This document shows positions 22,200 through 31,220 of a stretch of 38,629 nt of DNA, piece by piece; within the stretch, counting starts at the first letter, position 1, and every line of letters begins with the position of its first letter. The position numbers were made by a program, and so were the translations under genes. The stretch lies in NCBI GenBank assembly GCA_934663645.1, contig CAKUKR010000014.1, forward strand, positions 1-38,629. Reading direction: 5' to 3'. The notes beneath the pieces are model-generated. The model was not told the DNA's origin. It did not search any database and saw nothing but the letters and a program-made list of their open reading frames with translations. Source of the DNA: an uncultured Muribaculaceae bacterium (GTDB lineage: Bacteria > Bacteroidota > Bacteroidia > Bacteroidales > Muribaculaceae).

Positions 22200-24200
22200 A
22201 TGACTAACAAACTTCAAATCAGAGACTTAACTCTCCGCGACGGTCAGCAGTCACTCTTTGCGACCCGTCTGAAACAGGAGAACATCGACCGTCTGCTGCC
22301 GCTCTACCGCGACGCTCGCTTCTACATCATGGAAGTATGGGGCGGTGCAGTACCCGACTCTGTAATGCGTTACCTCGACGAAAGCCCCTGGGACCGCCTG
22401 CGCTCCTGCTCCAAGGAGATGAAGGGCATCTCGCTGCTCTCCGCGCTCTCTCGCGGCAGAAACCTCTTCGGATATGTCCCCTACCCCGGACAGGTGCTCG
22501 AAGGCTTCTACAAGGAGGCTATCAAGAACGGTCTGAATGTGATGCGTATATTTGACGCCCTCAACGACATCAACAACATAAAGGAGTCTATCCGCCTCAT
22601 CAACGAGCTCGGCGGCATCGCTGACGCTGCCGTCTGCTACACCGTTGACCCCAAAGGCACTCCCGAGAACGAGAAAATCTTCACCGACGAATACTTCGTT
22701 GAGAAGGCCAAGGAGATGGAACGCCTCGGCGCGAAGATGATCACCCTCAAGGACATGGCCGGCCTCGTAAGCCCCTCACGCATCTACACCCTGATGCCGA
22801 AGCTGAAAGAAGCCCTCTCTGTACCCGTTGACTTCCACACTCACTGCACCCCCGGCTACGGCCTGGCATCAGTGCTGACAGCTATCATCCGCGGCGTTGA
22901 CATCGTTGACACCAACATCTGGTGGTTCGGAGGCGGCTCTGCAGCACCCTCCATCGAGCTCATCAACATCTTCTGCCAGAAACTCGGCGTTGAGGTTGAG
23001 GCTAACATGGACGCTGTTGCCAAGATACGCCACGAGCTCAAGGACGCCCGCAAGGCTCTCGCAGAGTTCGACCTCAACAAGGACAACTGGCCCAAGGACT
23101 TCGACGAGGCTCTCGCAGCCATGCCGGCTGACATCGAGGCTGAGTTCGACCGCGCCATCGAGGCTGCCAAGGAGAACCGCGAGGCTGACCTGCTCGACGC
23201 TTGCCACAAGATCGAGGCTTACTTCGGCCTGCCCAAGCCCAACGAGATCGTCAAGAACGCAGAGGTCCCCGGCGGCATGTACTCCAACATGGTTGCCAAC
23301 CTCCGCGCCCTAAACGCTGAGGACGTGCTGGAAGAGGCCATGGCCCTCATCCCGAAGGTCCGCCGCGATGCAGGCCTCGTGCCCCTCGTGACCCCGACTT
23401 CACAGATCGTAGGCTCACAGGCCGTGGCTCTCGCACTCGACCGCCGCAAGGGTGTCGCTGACTACACCAACAAGAACAACCAGTTCGTTGACCTCGTGAA
23501 AGGCCAGTACGGACAGACTCCCGTTCCCGTTGACCCCAAGTTCCGCGAACTCATCACAGGCGACGCCAAGGAATACGAGTATGACGTCAACTCATACAAG
23601 AAACCTGAAAATCCCGTCCTCGACAAGTTCGGCGGCGTGAAGCTCGCATCTAACGACGAGGAATACCTCCTGCTGGAGCTCCTCCCCAAAGTGGCTGCAA
23701 CATACCTCAAAAAACTACGCAAAATGGAATACGAAGCAAAGAACAACACTGCATCTTGCGCTTGCGGCGACGTGAACATCGACCTCAAGGTGACAGGTGC
23801 CCTCATCGACAAATTCGGCGGACTGAAACTCGGTGCCGGCGAGGCTGACCACATGCTCCTCGAGCTGCTCCAGTCAGTGACTGCGACATACCTCAAGAAC
23901 AAGCACAACGTGCAGGTGAACGCCACCGCTACAGGCGCTGCCGCCGCTGCTCCCGCTGAGGAAGAAGCTGCCGAAGAGGAATTCACAGGCGAAGTGCTCC
24001 GCGCTCCCATGGGCGGCAAGGTGCTCGAGGTCTGCGTAAAGGTTGGCGACAAGATCAATGCCGGTGACACTGTCCTCGTGTACGAGGCCATGAAGATGGA
24101 GAACGACCTGAAGTCCGACATCGCTGGTGTGGTAAAACGCATCCTCGTCGAGGAAGACGACGTGATCGGAACAGACCAGGCTCTCATCGAGTTTGAGTAA
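22200..24200 (+). CDS. Biotin-dependent carboxyltransferase (pyruvate carboxylase subunit B/oxaloacetate decarboxylase alpha type)
   Basis: 666 residues. The N-terminal HMGL-like TIM barrel (RDLTLRDGQQSLFATR, near 8-23, with D and H metal ligands and the lysine of TLKDMAGL) moves CO2 between carboxybiotin and pyruvate/oxaloacetate. The PYC_OADA region follows (about 300-470). The C-terminal biotinyl domain has EAMKMEN with biotinyl Lys632. The hinge (about 575-595) is Ala/Glu/Pro-rich. Between 473 and 573 one about 40-residue unit occurs twice (DKFGGVKL and DKFGGLKL). No biotin carboxylase or membrane decarboxylase subunit is adjacent, so direction (anaplerotic or Na+-pumping) is open. Many GTT and GCT codons differ from its neighbours and suggest high expression. 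Confidence 0.9.
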   Translation: MTNKLQIRDLTLRDGQQSLFATRLKQENIDRLLPLYRDARFYIMEVWGGAVPDSVMRYLDESPWDRLRSCSKEMKGISLLSALSRGRNLFGYVPYPGQVLEGFYKEAIKNGLNVMRIFDALNDINNIKESIRLINELGGIADAAVCYTVDPKGTPENEKIFTDEYFVEKAKEMERLGAKMITLKDMAGLVSPSRIYTLMPKLKEALSVPVDFHTHCTPGYGLASVLTAIIRGVDIVDTNIWWFGGGSAAPSIELINIFCQKLGVEVEANMDAVAKIRHELKDARKALAEFDLNKDNWPKDFDEALAAMPADIEAEFDRAIEAAKENREADLLDACHKIEAYFGLPKPNEIVKNAEVPGGMYSNMVANLRALNAEDVLEEAMALIPKVRRDAGLVPLVTPTSQIVGSQAVALALDRRKGVADYTNKNNQFVDLVKGQYGQTPVPVDPKFRELITGDAKEYEYDVNSYKKPENPVLDKFGGVKLASNDEEYLLLELLPKVAATYLKKLRKMEYEAKNNTASCACGDVNIDLKVTGALIDKFGGLKLGAGEADHMLLELLQSVTATYLKNKHNVQVNATATGAAAAAPAEEEAAEEEFTGEVLRAPMGGKVLEVCVKVGDKINAGDTVLVYEAMKMENDLKSDIAGVVKRILVEEDDVIGTDQALIEFE

Positions 24201-24265
24201 TCACCACGCAACGACCTAAACCGTGACTGGCGACAACGAGCCGCCAGCTTCAGGACAAACATACA

Positions 24266-24291
24266 GGGTGTGCCGCACTTCCGGCACACCC
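24266..24291 (+). terminator. Rho-independent terminator of the carboxylase gene
   Basis: GGGTGTGCCG (24266-24275) pairs perfectly with CGGCACACCC (24282-24291) around CACTTC, followed by ATTTTATTTAT. Confidence 0.9.
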
Positions 24292-24360
24292 CATTTTATT
24301 TATATATGTACACGGCCGCGTGTATCGGCTTCCGCCAAATACGTTTTTCGAGACCGGCAC

Positions 24361-24391
24361 TTGGAGCATGACGAATATTTCACTACTTTTG
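24361..24391 (+). promoter_or_regulatory. Promoter of the M23 peptidase gene
   Basis: TTG (24361-24363), 20 nt, then TACTTTTG (24384-24391), 29 nt before the ATG at 24421. It rules out the in-frame start at 24223, which lies upstream of the terminator. Confidence 0.7.
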
Positions 24392-24420
24392 CACACACAA
24401 CCAAAACACGGACTCCGACC

Positions 24421-25029
24421 ATGGAAGAACTGAACAACGACACTGAACAACGGCCTGAAAACGCAGGCAACCACGGGAAGAAACGGCACAAAGACAAGCG
24501 TAAACGCCGGAAAAGGTGGAGGATAGCCCTGACAGTCATCGGGGCGGTAATACTCATAGGCTTCCTCCTGCCGCAGAACATGAGGATGCCAGTGGAAGGA
24601 GCGACCAAGAACTCCTACCACCCGCAGTCATTCTGGTACTATCCGTGGGGAACGTCCGTGACACACAAAGGCGTGGACATCTTCGCGCCCAAGGGGACGC
24701 CCATATACGCAGCCACCCCGGGGCTCGTGCTGTACGCTGGCAGCATGCCCGGCAAGGGAGGCAAAGTCGTAGGCATACTCGGTCCGAAATGGCGCATACA
24801 CTACTATGCCCACCTCGACTCGGTGACCACCACGACAGGCGCAATCGTAGGCCACAACACGCAGATCGGCACCGTCGGCAACACCGGCAACGCCGCCAAC
24901 ACCCCCTCGCACCTGCACTACGGGCTGGCAACGCCTATCCCCTACTTCTGGCGATACGACTCCCAAGCGCGTCAAGGCTGGAAGAAGATGTTCTACCTCA
25001 ACCCTATCGACGCCCTCGAAGGCCGCTGA
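24421..25029 (+). CDS. Membrane-anchored M23 metallopeptidase (LytM-type)
   Basis: 202 residues from the ATG at 24421. A very basic cytoplasmic tail (17-33, HGKKRHKDKRKRRKR) precedes one membrane span (about 34-50), with the peptidase domain in the periplasm. Zinc ligands fit M23: H82 and D86 (HKGVDIF), and H164/H166 (SHLHYG), with H131 (YYAHLD) as the usual catalytic histidine. Such enzymes cut peptide cross-links in peptidoglycan to allow growth or division. All ligands are present, so it is probably an active hydrolase rather than a degenerate activator. The preceding locus encodes a carboxylase, so no operon partner indicates its role. Confidence 0.92.
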   Translation: MEELNNDTEQRPENAGNHGKKRHKDKRKRRKRWRIALTVIGAVILIGFLLPQNMRMPVEGATKNSYHPQSFWYYPWGTSVTHKGVDIFAPKGTPIYAATPGLVLYAGSMPGKGGKVVGILGPKWRIHYYAHLDSVTTTTGAIVGHNTQIGTVGNTGNAANTPSHLHYGLATPIPYFWRYDSQARQGWKKMFYLNPIDALEGR

Positions 25030-25061
25030 CCGCCGCCATAGTCCTTAAGGTGTGATGGCGG

Positions 25062-26378
25062 TCAGTCGCGAAGCCAGCGCAGCGACCACTCTGCCAGAGG
25101 TGAGGGACACGCGAGCATTCCACAGTTTTCCTGAAGGTTGAGCATTGAGTAGCGCACACGGCGGCGCGGGTGATATTTGTCGTTGTAGACCGTTATGCTG
25201 CGTCCGCTTACACAATTCTCGGCTTTGACCTCGATGGGGATTATGTCGCTGCCTAACTGCAGGACAAATTCCACCTCCGCCTTGCCTTCCGACGACCAGT
25301 AGCGCGGCATCTCGCCGCATACCGGCACAAGGCTCTGCAATACCGCGTTCTCTGCCATAGCCCCTTTGAACTCGGTATAGTTTGCTGCTGAATCCGTGAC
25401 CACAACAGCGGGCAGCCCTGCAAGCCGGCGCAGCAGTCCGCAATCCCCGGCATATACCTTGAACACGTCCGGCTCTTCGTATGCCGACAGGGGCATTCCG
25501 GGCTTCGTAATAGCGTTGACGCGATACACCATGCCCGCGTCCTCAAGCCACAGCAGCGCGTCCTCGTAGTCTCGGCTGCGTGCGCCCTTGCGGATAACCC
25601 GGTATATGAACTTGCGGTTCTCCTTTGCAAGCTGTGACGGCAGCGAGTGCCAGACGGCGCGTATGCGCGGTATCTCGCGAGGCTCGGCATATTTGGCGAA
25701 GTCGAGTTCATACATGTCGAGTATCCCCTGCAATATGCCGTCCACCTCTTGCATACCCTTGTTGCCAAGCATGGCGACAGCCGCCTCGGGCATGCCCCCG
25801 CAAACCATATAGCGGCGGTATTCCGTCTTCAGTTTGTTGAGGATTATTTCAGGCAGATGTGCCGGCTCGCAGATTTCATCCACGTATTGGCACGTCGCGG
25901 GGTCGCTGCTGCGCAGGAACTCGCGGAATGAAATAGGATACATCCTAATCACCTGCACCTTGCCCACCGGGACAGTCATCCGCCGCTTCTTGACGGCGAC
26001 ACCGAGCAGCGAGCCGGCAGCGATGACGTGCCAGCCGGGCGCGTCCTCACAGAAGTACTTCAGGGCATTCAGAGCCTCTTCGCACTCCTGTATCTCATCG
26101 AAAATGAGGAGTGTACGCCCCTCCCGAAGCGGCACACCGCTGTACAGCGACAGCTCGCGGATGATACGTGCAGGCTCTTTGGAAGCAGCAAATACGGAGC
26201 GCAGTTCCGGCTGACGGTCGAAATCGAACTTCGCCGTATGCTCGAAACATTCCCTCCCGAACTCTTCCATTGCCCAGGTTTTGCCTATCTGCCGCGCCCC
26301 TTTCAACAGGAGCGGCTTGCGGTTTTCCGCAGTTTTCCATTCGCGGAACTGGTGGATTATGTCGCGTTCTATCTTCAT
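25062..26378 (-). CDS. AAA-family ATPase with DUF4143
   Basis: 438 residues from the ATG at 26378 (MKIERDIIHQF). The Walker A motif GARQIGKT is at 27-34 and Walker B LLIFDEIQ near 90-97, then an AGSLLGVAV sensor-like segment. The C-terminal part (about 230-438) is DUF4143, a nuclease-fold-like region (ENAVLQSLVP, EVEFVLQLGSDIIPIEVKAENC) with the E-x-K of a PD-(D/E)xK-type fold. These proteins are scattered and multi-copy in gut Bacteroidetes and of unknown function; a role in DNA-linked defence or mobility has been suggested but is not shown. The gene stands alone and convergent with the M23 gene. Confidence 0.9.
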   Translation of the reverse strand: MKIERDIIHQFREWKTAENRKPLLLKGARQIGKTWAMEEFGRECFEHTAKFDFDRQPELRSVFAASKEPARIIRELSLYSGVPLREGRTLLIFDEIQECEEALNALKYFCEDAPGWHVIAAGSLLGVAVKKRRMTVPVGKVQVIRMYPISFREFLRSSDPATCQYVDEICEPAHLPEIILNKLKTEYRRYMVCGGMPEAAVAMLGNKGMQEVDGILQGILDMYELDFAKYAEPREIPRIRAVWHSLPSQLAKENRKFIYRVIRKGARSRDYEDALLWLEDAGMVYRVNAITKPGMPLSAYEEPDVFKVYAGDCGLLRRLAGLPAVVVTDSAANYTEFKGAMAENAVLQSLVPVCGEMPRYWSSEGKAEVEFVLQLGSDIIPIEVKAENCVSGRSITVYNDKYHPRRRVRYSMLNLQENCGMLACPSPLAEWSLRWLRD

Positions 26379-26441
26379 GTGATGACACAAACAAGTGCGG
26401 ATTTGTGCCAAAATCGACACTTTTCGGCACTTGTCGGTGTG

Positions 26442-26449
26442 CAAAGGTA
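26442..26449 (-). promoter_or_regulatory. -7 box (TACCTTTG) for the AAA/DUF4143 gene
   Basis: On the minus strand TACCTTTG matches TAnnTTTG 63 nt before the ATG. The leader can form a 9-bp hairpin (GTGCCGAAA with TTTTGGCAC, one G-T) and holds two 10-bp near-repeats (GACACTTTTC/GGCACTTGTC near 26416-26435). Confidence 0.5.
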
Positions 26450-26589
26450 GTATTTTTCGATGAGCCGCGCAAGTCTTTTGCTTGAGGCTGGCAGCACTTG
26501 GCTCGTCTTCGAGGGGCCGTTTGGGGAGGGTGAGGGCGATTTTTCGGCGATTTCGGGTGGGAATGAGGCCTTATCCGAAATATTATTTG

Positions 26590-26597
26590 TAATTTTG
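26590..26597 (+). promoter_or_regulatory. -7 box (TAATTTTG) for carboxynorspermidine dehydrogenase
   Basis: TAATTTTG fits TAnnTTTG 49 nt before the ATG at 26647. The stretch 26450-26589 upstream holds no other feature I can name. Confidence 0.5.
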
Positions 26598-26646
26598 CAG
26601 CGAGCTTCTATTGGGCTCTGTTTTTATCATCACACAGGAGATAACA

Positions 26647-27846
26647 ATGGGAAAAGTTCTTATCATCGGAGCCGGCGGCGTGGGTACCGTGGTGGCTCAC
26701 AAGTGCGCACAGCACCCGGAGGTGTTCACCGACATCGTGATAGCCTCGCGCACCAAGGAGAAGTGTGACGCACTGGCCCGCAAGATCGGCGCGTCCAACA
26801 TCACTACGGACCGCGTCGATGCCGACAATGTGGAGGAGCTGGTGGAGCTGTTCCGCCGCCACCGCCCAGACATCTGCATCAATGTGGCTCTCCCGTACCA
26901 GGACTTGACGATAATGGAGGCGTGCCTCCAGACTGGGGTCAACTACCTCGACACTGCCAACTATGAGCCGAAGGACGAAGCCCATTTCGAGTACAGCTGG
27001 CAGTGGGCATACCGCGACCGTTTCGAGAAGGCGGGGCTGACAGCCATACTGGGCTGCGGCTTCGACCCGGGCGTTTCCGCCGTATTCACGGCTTACGCCG
27101 CCAAGCACCACTTCTCGGAGATGACGTACCTCGACATCGTGGACTGCAACGCGGGCAACCACGGCAAGGCTTTCGCTACGAACTTCAACCCGGAAATCAA
27201 CATACGCGAAATAACGCAGAAGGGCAAGTACTGGCAGGACGGCAAGTGGGTCGAGACCGAAAACCTCGAGATACACCGTCCGCTGACATACCCCGGCATC
27301 GGCGAGCGCGAGTCGTACCTGCTCTACCATGAGGAGCTGGAGTCGCTGGTGCTGAACTTCCCCTCGATACGCCGCGCCCGCTTCTGGATGACATTCGGCC
27401 AGGAGTACCTGACGCACCTGCGCTGCATCCAGGACATCGGCATGGCCCGCATCGACCCGGTGATGTACAACGGCCAGGAGATTGTCCCCATACAGTTCCT
27501 GAAGGCTGTCCTCCCCGACCCTGGCACTCTGGGCGAGAACTATACGGGCGAAACCTCGATAGGCTGCCGCATCAGCGGCCTGAACAAGGAGGGCAAGCCG
27601 TCTACATACTACATCTACAACAACTGCTCGCACGAGGAGGCATACCGCGAGACCGGCGCACAGGCTGTAAGCTACACCACGGGCGTTCCCGCCATGGTGG
27701 GCGCGATGATGTTCCTGACCGGCAAGTGGGTCATGCCTGGCGTGCGCAATGTCGAGGAGTTCGACCCTGATCCGTTCCTTGAGACGCTGGCGCAGAACGG
27801 TCTGCCCTGGCACACCATAGTTGACCGCGACCTGGAGGTGGACTGA
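26647..27846 (+). CDS. Carboxynorspermidine dehydrogenase (saccharopine dehydrogenase family)
   Basis: 399 residues from the ATG at 26647. The Rossmann motif IGAGGVGTVVAHKCAQ (7-22) binds NADPH. VDADNVEELVELFRRHRPDICINVALPYQDLTIMEACL, LDTANYEPKDEAHFEY and GCGFDPGVSAVFTAYA are signatures of the bacterial carboxynorspermidine synthase branch. The enzyme reductively couples aspartate semialdehyde with diaminopropane or putrescine to give carboxynorspermidine or carboxyspermidine, later decarboxylated by NspC to the polyamine. No nspC is adjacent, as is often the case in Bacteroidetes. Soluble cytoplasmic enzyme. Confidence 0.92.
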   Translation: MGKVLIIGAGGVGTVVAHKCAQHPEVFTDIVIASRTKEKCDALARKIGASNITTDRVDADNVEELVELFRRHRPDICINVALPYQDLTIMEACLQTGVNYLDTANYEPKDEAHFEYSWQWAYRDRFEKAGLTAILGCGFDPGVSAVFTAYAAKHHFSEMTYLDIVDCNAGNHGKAFATNFNPEINIREITQKGKYWQDGKWVETENLEIHRPLTYPGIGERESYLLYHEELESLVLNFPSIRRARFWMTFGQEYLTHLRCIQDIGMARIDPVMYNGQEIVPIQFLKAVLPDPGTLGENYTGETSIGCRISGLNKEGKPSTYYIYNNCSHEEAYRETGAQAVSYTTGVPAMVGAMMFLTGKWVMPGVRNVEEFDPDPFLETLAQNGLPWHTIVDRDLEVD

Positions 27847-27889
27847 CCCGCCTGAAGGCTTCGCCGTCAGCCAAAAGCAAAGAGACGCG

Positions 27890-27946
27890 CCGTGCACCCA
27901 TTTCACAACATTAATGATCTATGATTTTTCAGATAGTGGTGCACGG
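27890..27946. repeat. Inverted repeat CCGTGCACC ... GGTGCACGG before the GH31 gene
   Basis: Perfect 9-bp arms at 27890-27898 and 27938-27946 enclose a 39-bp AT-rich segment. Each arm contains the palindrome GTGCAC. The place, after one gene and 50 bp before the next start, fits a terminator hairpin or two half-operators for the GH31 gene. No clear -7 box is seen between it and the GH31 ATG. Confidence 0.55.
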
Positions 27947-27996
27947 TTCGTCGTGCTTTTACATACCTAATCTCTCACCCGAAACTTCCGCACACG

Positions 27997-30393
27997 ATGA
28001 AATCACGTTACTCCCTGCTGGCAGCGGCTGTGCTGCCGGCAATAGCAATAGCAGCCACCGCTCCGCAACAGCGCGGCGCAATCGCCTCTGACGGCGCGTC
28101 AATATCAGTAGCCACCGGACGCGGCACGCTGCGCGTCACCCCGATAACGGACGACATATTCCGCATAACGGTCATCCCCGACACCATGGATGGCTACCGC
28201 TACCTCCCCTCGCAGGCAGTGGCGCTGACGCCGCAAGGCAATAATGTCAATGTGTCGGCATCGCCCTCGTGCGTGGAAATCTCCTCGCCGTCAACGTCAA
28301 TAAGCATAGACCGCCGCACGGGGCTCGCCACATTCAGCGACAGCGCGGGGAGGCTGCTCATCTCCGAAGCCGAAGGCCTCGACAACCGCCGCGACAGCAA
28401 GACCGTCACGCTGGCAGCTCCGGCCGGGCAACGCTTCTTCGGAGCGGGAGAGCGCGGACACTCGCTCGACTTGCGCGGTGACACGCTGGTGATGTACAAC
28501 CGGCAGAACTACGGATATACCGAGGGCGACCCGCGCATATCGCAGATGAACATCACCATGCCCTATTTCGCCTCCGACGCGGGCTACGGCATACTTGTGG
28601 ACGACCACAACCGGGCGACGCTCACGCTGGGCGACACGATACGCTACACGTCGGACAACCCTCCGTCGCTGCTGTCATACTATTTCATCAACGGCCACGG
28701 CACACTCGCCGGCACGACATCGCGCTTCACCTGCCTCACCGGGAGGCAAGGCCTGCCGCCGTTCTGGTCGCTGGGATACATCACCTCGCGCTACGGATAC
28801 CACAACCGTCAGGAGACGCTCGGCGCGGTTGACACGCTGCGCCGCCACGGATACCCGGTGGACGGCATTGTCCTCGACCTGTACTGGTACGGCAAGGAGA
28901 CGGACATGGGGCGGCTTGAGTGGAACGCAACGCAGTTTCCCGACCACCGCGGGATGCTCGACTCGCTGCGCCGCCTGGGGGTCAAGACCATACTCATCTC
29001 GCAGCCGTACATCAACAAGACCGGCGCGCTGGACAATTACAACATGCTTCGGGCGGCGGGGATGCTGACCTCTGACGCGCAGGGGCAGCCGGCCGACGTG
29101 ACCACATGGGTGGGCGAAGCGGGGATGCTCGACATCAGCAACCCTGCCACGCGGCAATGGCTCGCAGCGCGTTACGCCTCGCTCACCGCCGACGGCGTGG
29201 AGGGCTGGTGGGGCGACCTCGGAGAGCCGGAAGTGCACCCCTCGGGGATAGTGCACCACAACGGCATGACCACCGAGCAGTACCACAATGTGTATGGCAA
29301 CGAGTGGAGCCGCACCGTCTACGAGATGATGCGCGGGCAGTACCCCGATCGCCGCATAATGACACTGATGCGCGGAGGCACTACGGGGCTGCAGCGGTAC
29401 GGCGTGTTCCCCTGGTCAACGGACGTGTCGCGCTCCTGGGGAGGCTTCCAGCCGCAAGTGAAGATAATGCTCGGCGCGGGCCTGTCCGGACTGGGCTACA
29501 TGAGCAGCGACATCGGCGGATTTGCCGTTGACCCGGCACATCCGACAGACGCGGAACTGTATGTGCGCTGGCTGCAAATGGGCACGTTCACGCCGACGCT
29601 GCGCACGCACGCCCAGCAGAAGCCCGAGCCGTACTGCTATCCGCAATATGAGGACATCTGCCGCCGCTACATCAAGATGCGCTACGAGTGGCTGCCCTAC
29701 AACTATACGCTGGCATACGAGAACGCCGCCATGGGCTACCCCCTCGCGCGTCCGCTCGACTTCACCACTGGCGAGGCAAGCCATGCGGGCATCACCGACG
29801 AATACCTGTGGGGCGATGAAGTGCTTGTCGCTCCTGTAATGCGCAAAGGGGCGCGCTCGCGACGCGTCACCTTCCCCGAGGGGGAATGGGTAGACTGGAA
29901 CAACCCGCTGCGCCGTTATCGGGGAGGCACGACCGCCACTGTCGCCGCGCCGCTGTCGCAGATGCCGCTGTTCGTGCGCCGGGGGGCGTTCATACCGCAG
30001 TACACGCGGGCAATCGAGCATACCGGGCAGTATGACCCGGCATGCCTGACAGTGCGCTACTTCCCTGCACCCGAGGAGACTTCGTACACCCTGTATGACG
30101 ACGACCGCACCTCGCCCACGTCGTTTCAGGACGGCGCATACCGCCTCGTCACATTCACAGGGCAGCAGGACGGCGGCGAGACTCGCATCAGCATCGCCAG
30201 CGAGGGGAAGGGGTATGAAGCCATGCCGCAGACTGTACACATGACGCTCGAGGTGACAGGCATAACGCGCAAGCCGCGCAGCGTGACCGTAAACGGCTCG
30301 GCTGCGGAGGGCTGGAAATACGACGCGAGGACACGCACCGTCACCCTCACTGCCGACCACACCGGTGCCGGCACATCCGTCATCATTCGCTGA
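27997..30393 (+). CDS. Secreted GH31 family glycoside hydrolase (alpha-glucosidase/xylosidase type)
   Basis: 798 residues. A signal peptide (MKSRYSLLAAAVLPAIAIAA) sends it to the periplasm or surface. An N-terminal beta-sandwich (about 25-240, QRFFGAGERGHSLDLRGD) precedes the TIM barrel with VDGIVLDLYWYGKETDMGRLEWN, catalytic nucleophile D407 in GWWGDLGEPE, candidate acid/base D476 in WSTDVSRSW and MSSDIGGF. A C-terminal DUF5110 beta domain follows (about 690-780, TSYTLYDDDRTSPTSFQDG). GH31 retaining enzymes act on alpha-glucosides or alpha-xylosides; specificity cannot be read here. No SusC/SusD pair is next to it, so it is a solitary glycosidase rather than part of a visible polysaccharide utilisation locus. 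Confidence 0.95.
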   Translation: MKSRYSLLAAAVLPAIAIAATAPQQRGAIASDGASISVATGRGTLRVTPITDDIFRITVIPDTMDGYRYLPSQAVALTPQGNNVNVSASPSCVEISSPSTSISIDRRTGLATFSDSAGRLLISEAEGLDNRRDSKTVTLAAPAGQRFFGAGERGHSLDLRGDTLVMYNRQNYGYTEGDPRISQMNITMPYFASDAGYGILVDDHNRATLTLGDTIRYTSDNPPSLLSYYFINGHGTLAGTTSRFTCLTGRQGLPPFWSLGYITSRYGYHNRQETLGAVDTLRRHGYPVDGIVLDLYWYGKETDMGRLEWNATQFPDHRGMLDSLRRLGVKTILISQPYINKTGALDNYNMLRAAGMLTSDAQGQPADVTTWVGEAGMLDISNPATRQWLAARYASLTADGVEGWWGDLGEPEVHPSGIVHHNGMTTEQYHNVYGNEWSRTVYEMMRGQYPDRRIMTLMRGGTTGLQRYGVFPWSTDVSRSWGGFQPQVKIMLGAGLSGLGYMSSDIGGFAVDPAHPTDAELYVRWLQMGTFTPTLRTHAQQKPEPYCYPQYEDICRRYIKMRYEWLPYNYTLAYENAAMGYPLARPLDFTTGEASHAGITDEYLWGDEVLVAPVMRKGARSRRVTFPEGEWVDWNNPLRRYRGGTTATVAAPLSQMPLFVRRGAFIPQYTRAIEHTGQYDPACLTVRYFPAPEETSYTLYDDDRTSPTSFQDGAYRLVTFTGQQDGGETRISIASEGKGYEAMPQTVHMTLEVTGITRKPRSVTVNGSAAEGWKYDARTRTVTLTADHTGAGTSVIIR

Positions 30394-30482
30394 CACACGA
30401 CACGCATTAGCCCAAAAGACAGATTTTATAGCCTAAACGGCGTTTTGAACAACAATCGATTACTGCAGGGCGAAAACTATTC

Positions 30483-30512
30483 TTGTCCTGTCAGTTTTAT
30501 GTCCTAACTTTG
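30483..30512 (+). promoter_or_regulatory. Promoter of the TetR-RND efflux operon
   Basis: TTG (30483-30485), 19 nt, then TAACTTTG (30505-30512), 12 nt before the ATG at 30525, so a near-leaderless transcript. TGTCCT occurs twice inside it (30484-30489 and 30500-30505), 16 bp apart, a possible autoregulatory site. Confidence 0.7.
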
Positions 30513-30524
30513 CGCCGCAATAAC

Positions 30525-31220
30525 ATGAAAGAGGAGAAGACAGGAAACGCTGGCAACGCCACGGAGGAGCGGCTGCGCCTGTACCGGCGCATCGAGGGCA
30601 TCCTCACGGAGCGCGGCATAAAGGGCTGCACCATGGACCTGGTGGCGGCACAGCTCGGCATGTCCAAGCGGACGCTGTACGAGATATTCGGCAGCAAGGA
30701 GGAGATGCTCATCCGCGTGACCGACAACATGCAGAAGCGGCTGCGTGCCAATGCCGACAAGCGTTTCCGCACGTCTGGCAACATCATGGAGGCAATGGTG
30801 CTGCACGCCTTTGACGAGATGCGCATGATGCAGTCCGTATGCCCGGAGTTTTTCCGCGACCTGCGCAACCTCGCCTCGCTGCGCCGCAACATGGAGAGCC
30901 GCAACCGCGAGACCATAGAGTGCATCGCGCAGCAGACACGGCGCGGCGTGGAGCAGGGGGTGTTCCGCACCGACGTGAACTACCCCGTAACGCTGCGGCT
31001 CATTGTGCTGCAATACGAGTCGCTGGCCTGTATGCACGACGTGTTCCCGCCAGACGTCACATTGGCGCAGGCCTACGAGAGCATCACCATAGGCTTCCTG
31101 CGCAGCATCGCCACACCCAAGGGGATGCAAATCCTGGACGGGCTGACCGCAAAACTCCTCCGCCCTGACGGCACAGAAACAGGCCAACAGACAAACACGC
31201 TGACAAACAGAGATATATGA
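30525..31220 (+). CDS. TetR family transcriptional regulator
   Basis: 231 residues from the ATG at 30525; the in-frame ATG at 30483 lies in the promoter. The N-terminal TetR helix-turn-helix is clear (RIEGILTERGIKGCTMDLVAAQLGMSKRTLYEIFGSKEEMLIRV, about 20-63). The C-terminal ligand domain (about 75-210) is divergent, as usual. First gene of the efflux operon and translationally coupled to the TolC gene by ATGA; by analogy with other TetR/RND operons it should repress its own promoter until an inducer binds. Confidence 0.93.
   Translation: MKEEKTGNAGNATEERLRLYRRIEGILTERGIKGCTMDLVAAQLGMSKRTLYEIFGSKEEMLIRVTDNMQKRLRANADKRFRTSGNIMEAMVLHAFDEMRMMQSVCPEFFRDLRNLASLRRNMESRNRETIECIAQQTRRGVEQGVFRTDVNYPVTLRLIVLQYESLACMHDVFPPDVTLAQAYESITIGFLRSIATPKGMQILDGLTAKLLRPDGTETGQQTNTLTNRDI

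Noticed and set aside
26608..27906. 432-codon minus-strand open frame
   Set aside because: Mirror of carboxynorspermidine dehydrogenase; long only because GC-rich codons lack antisense stops.
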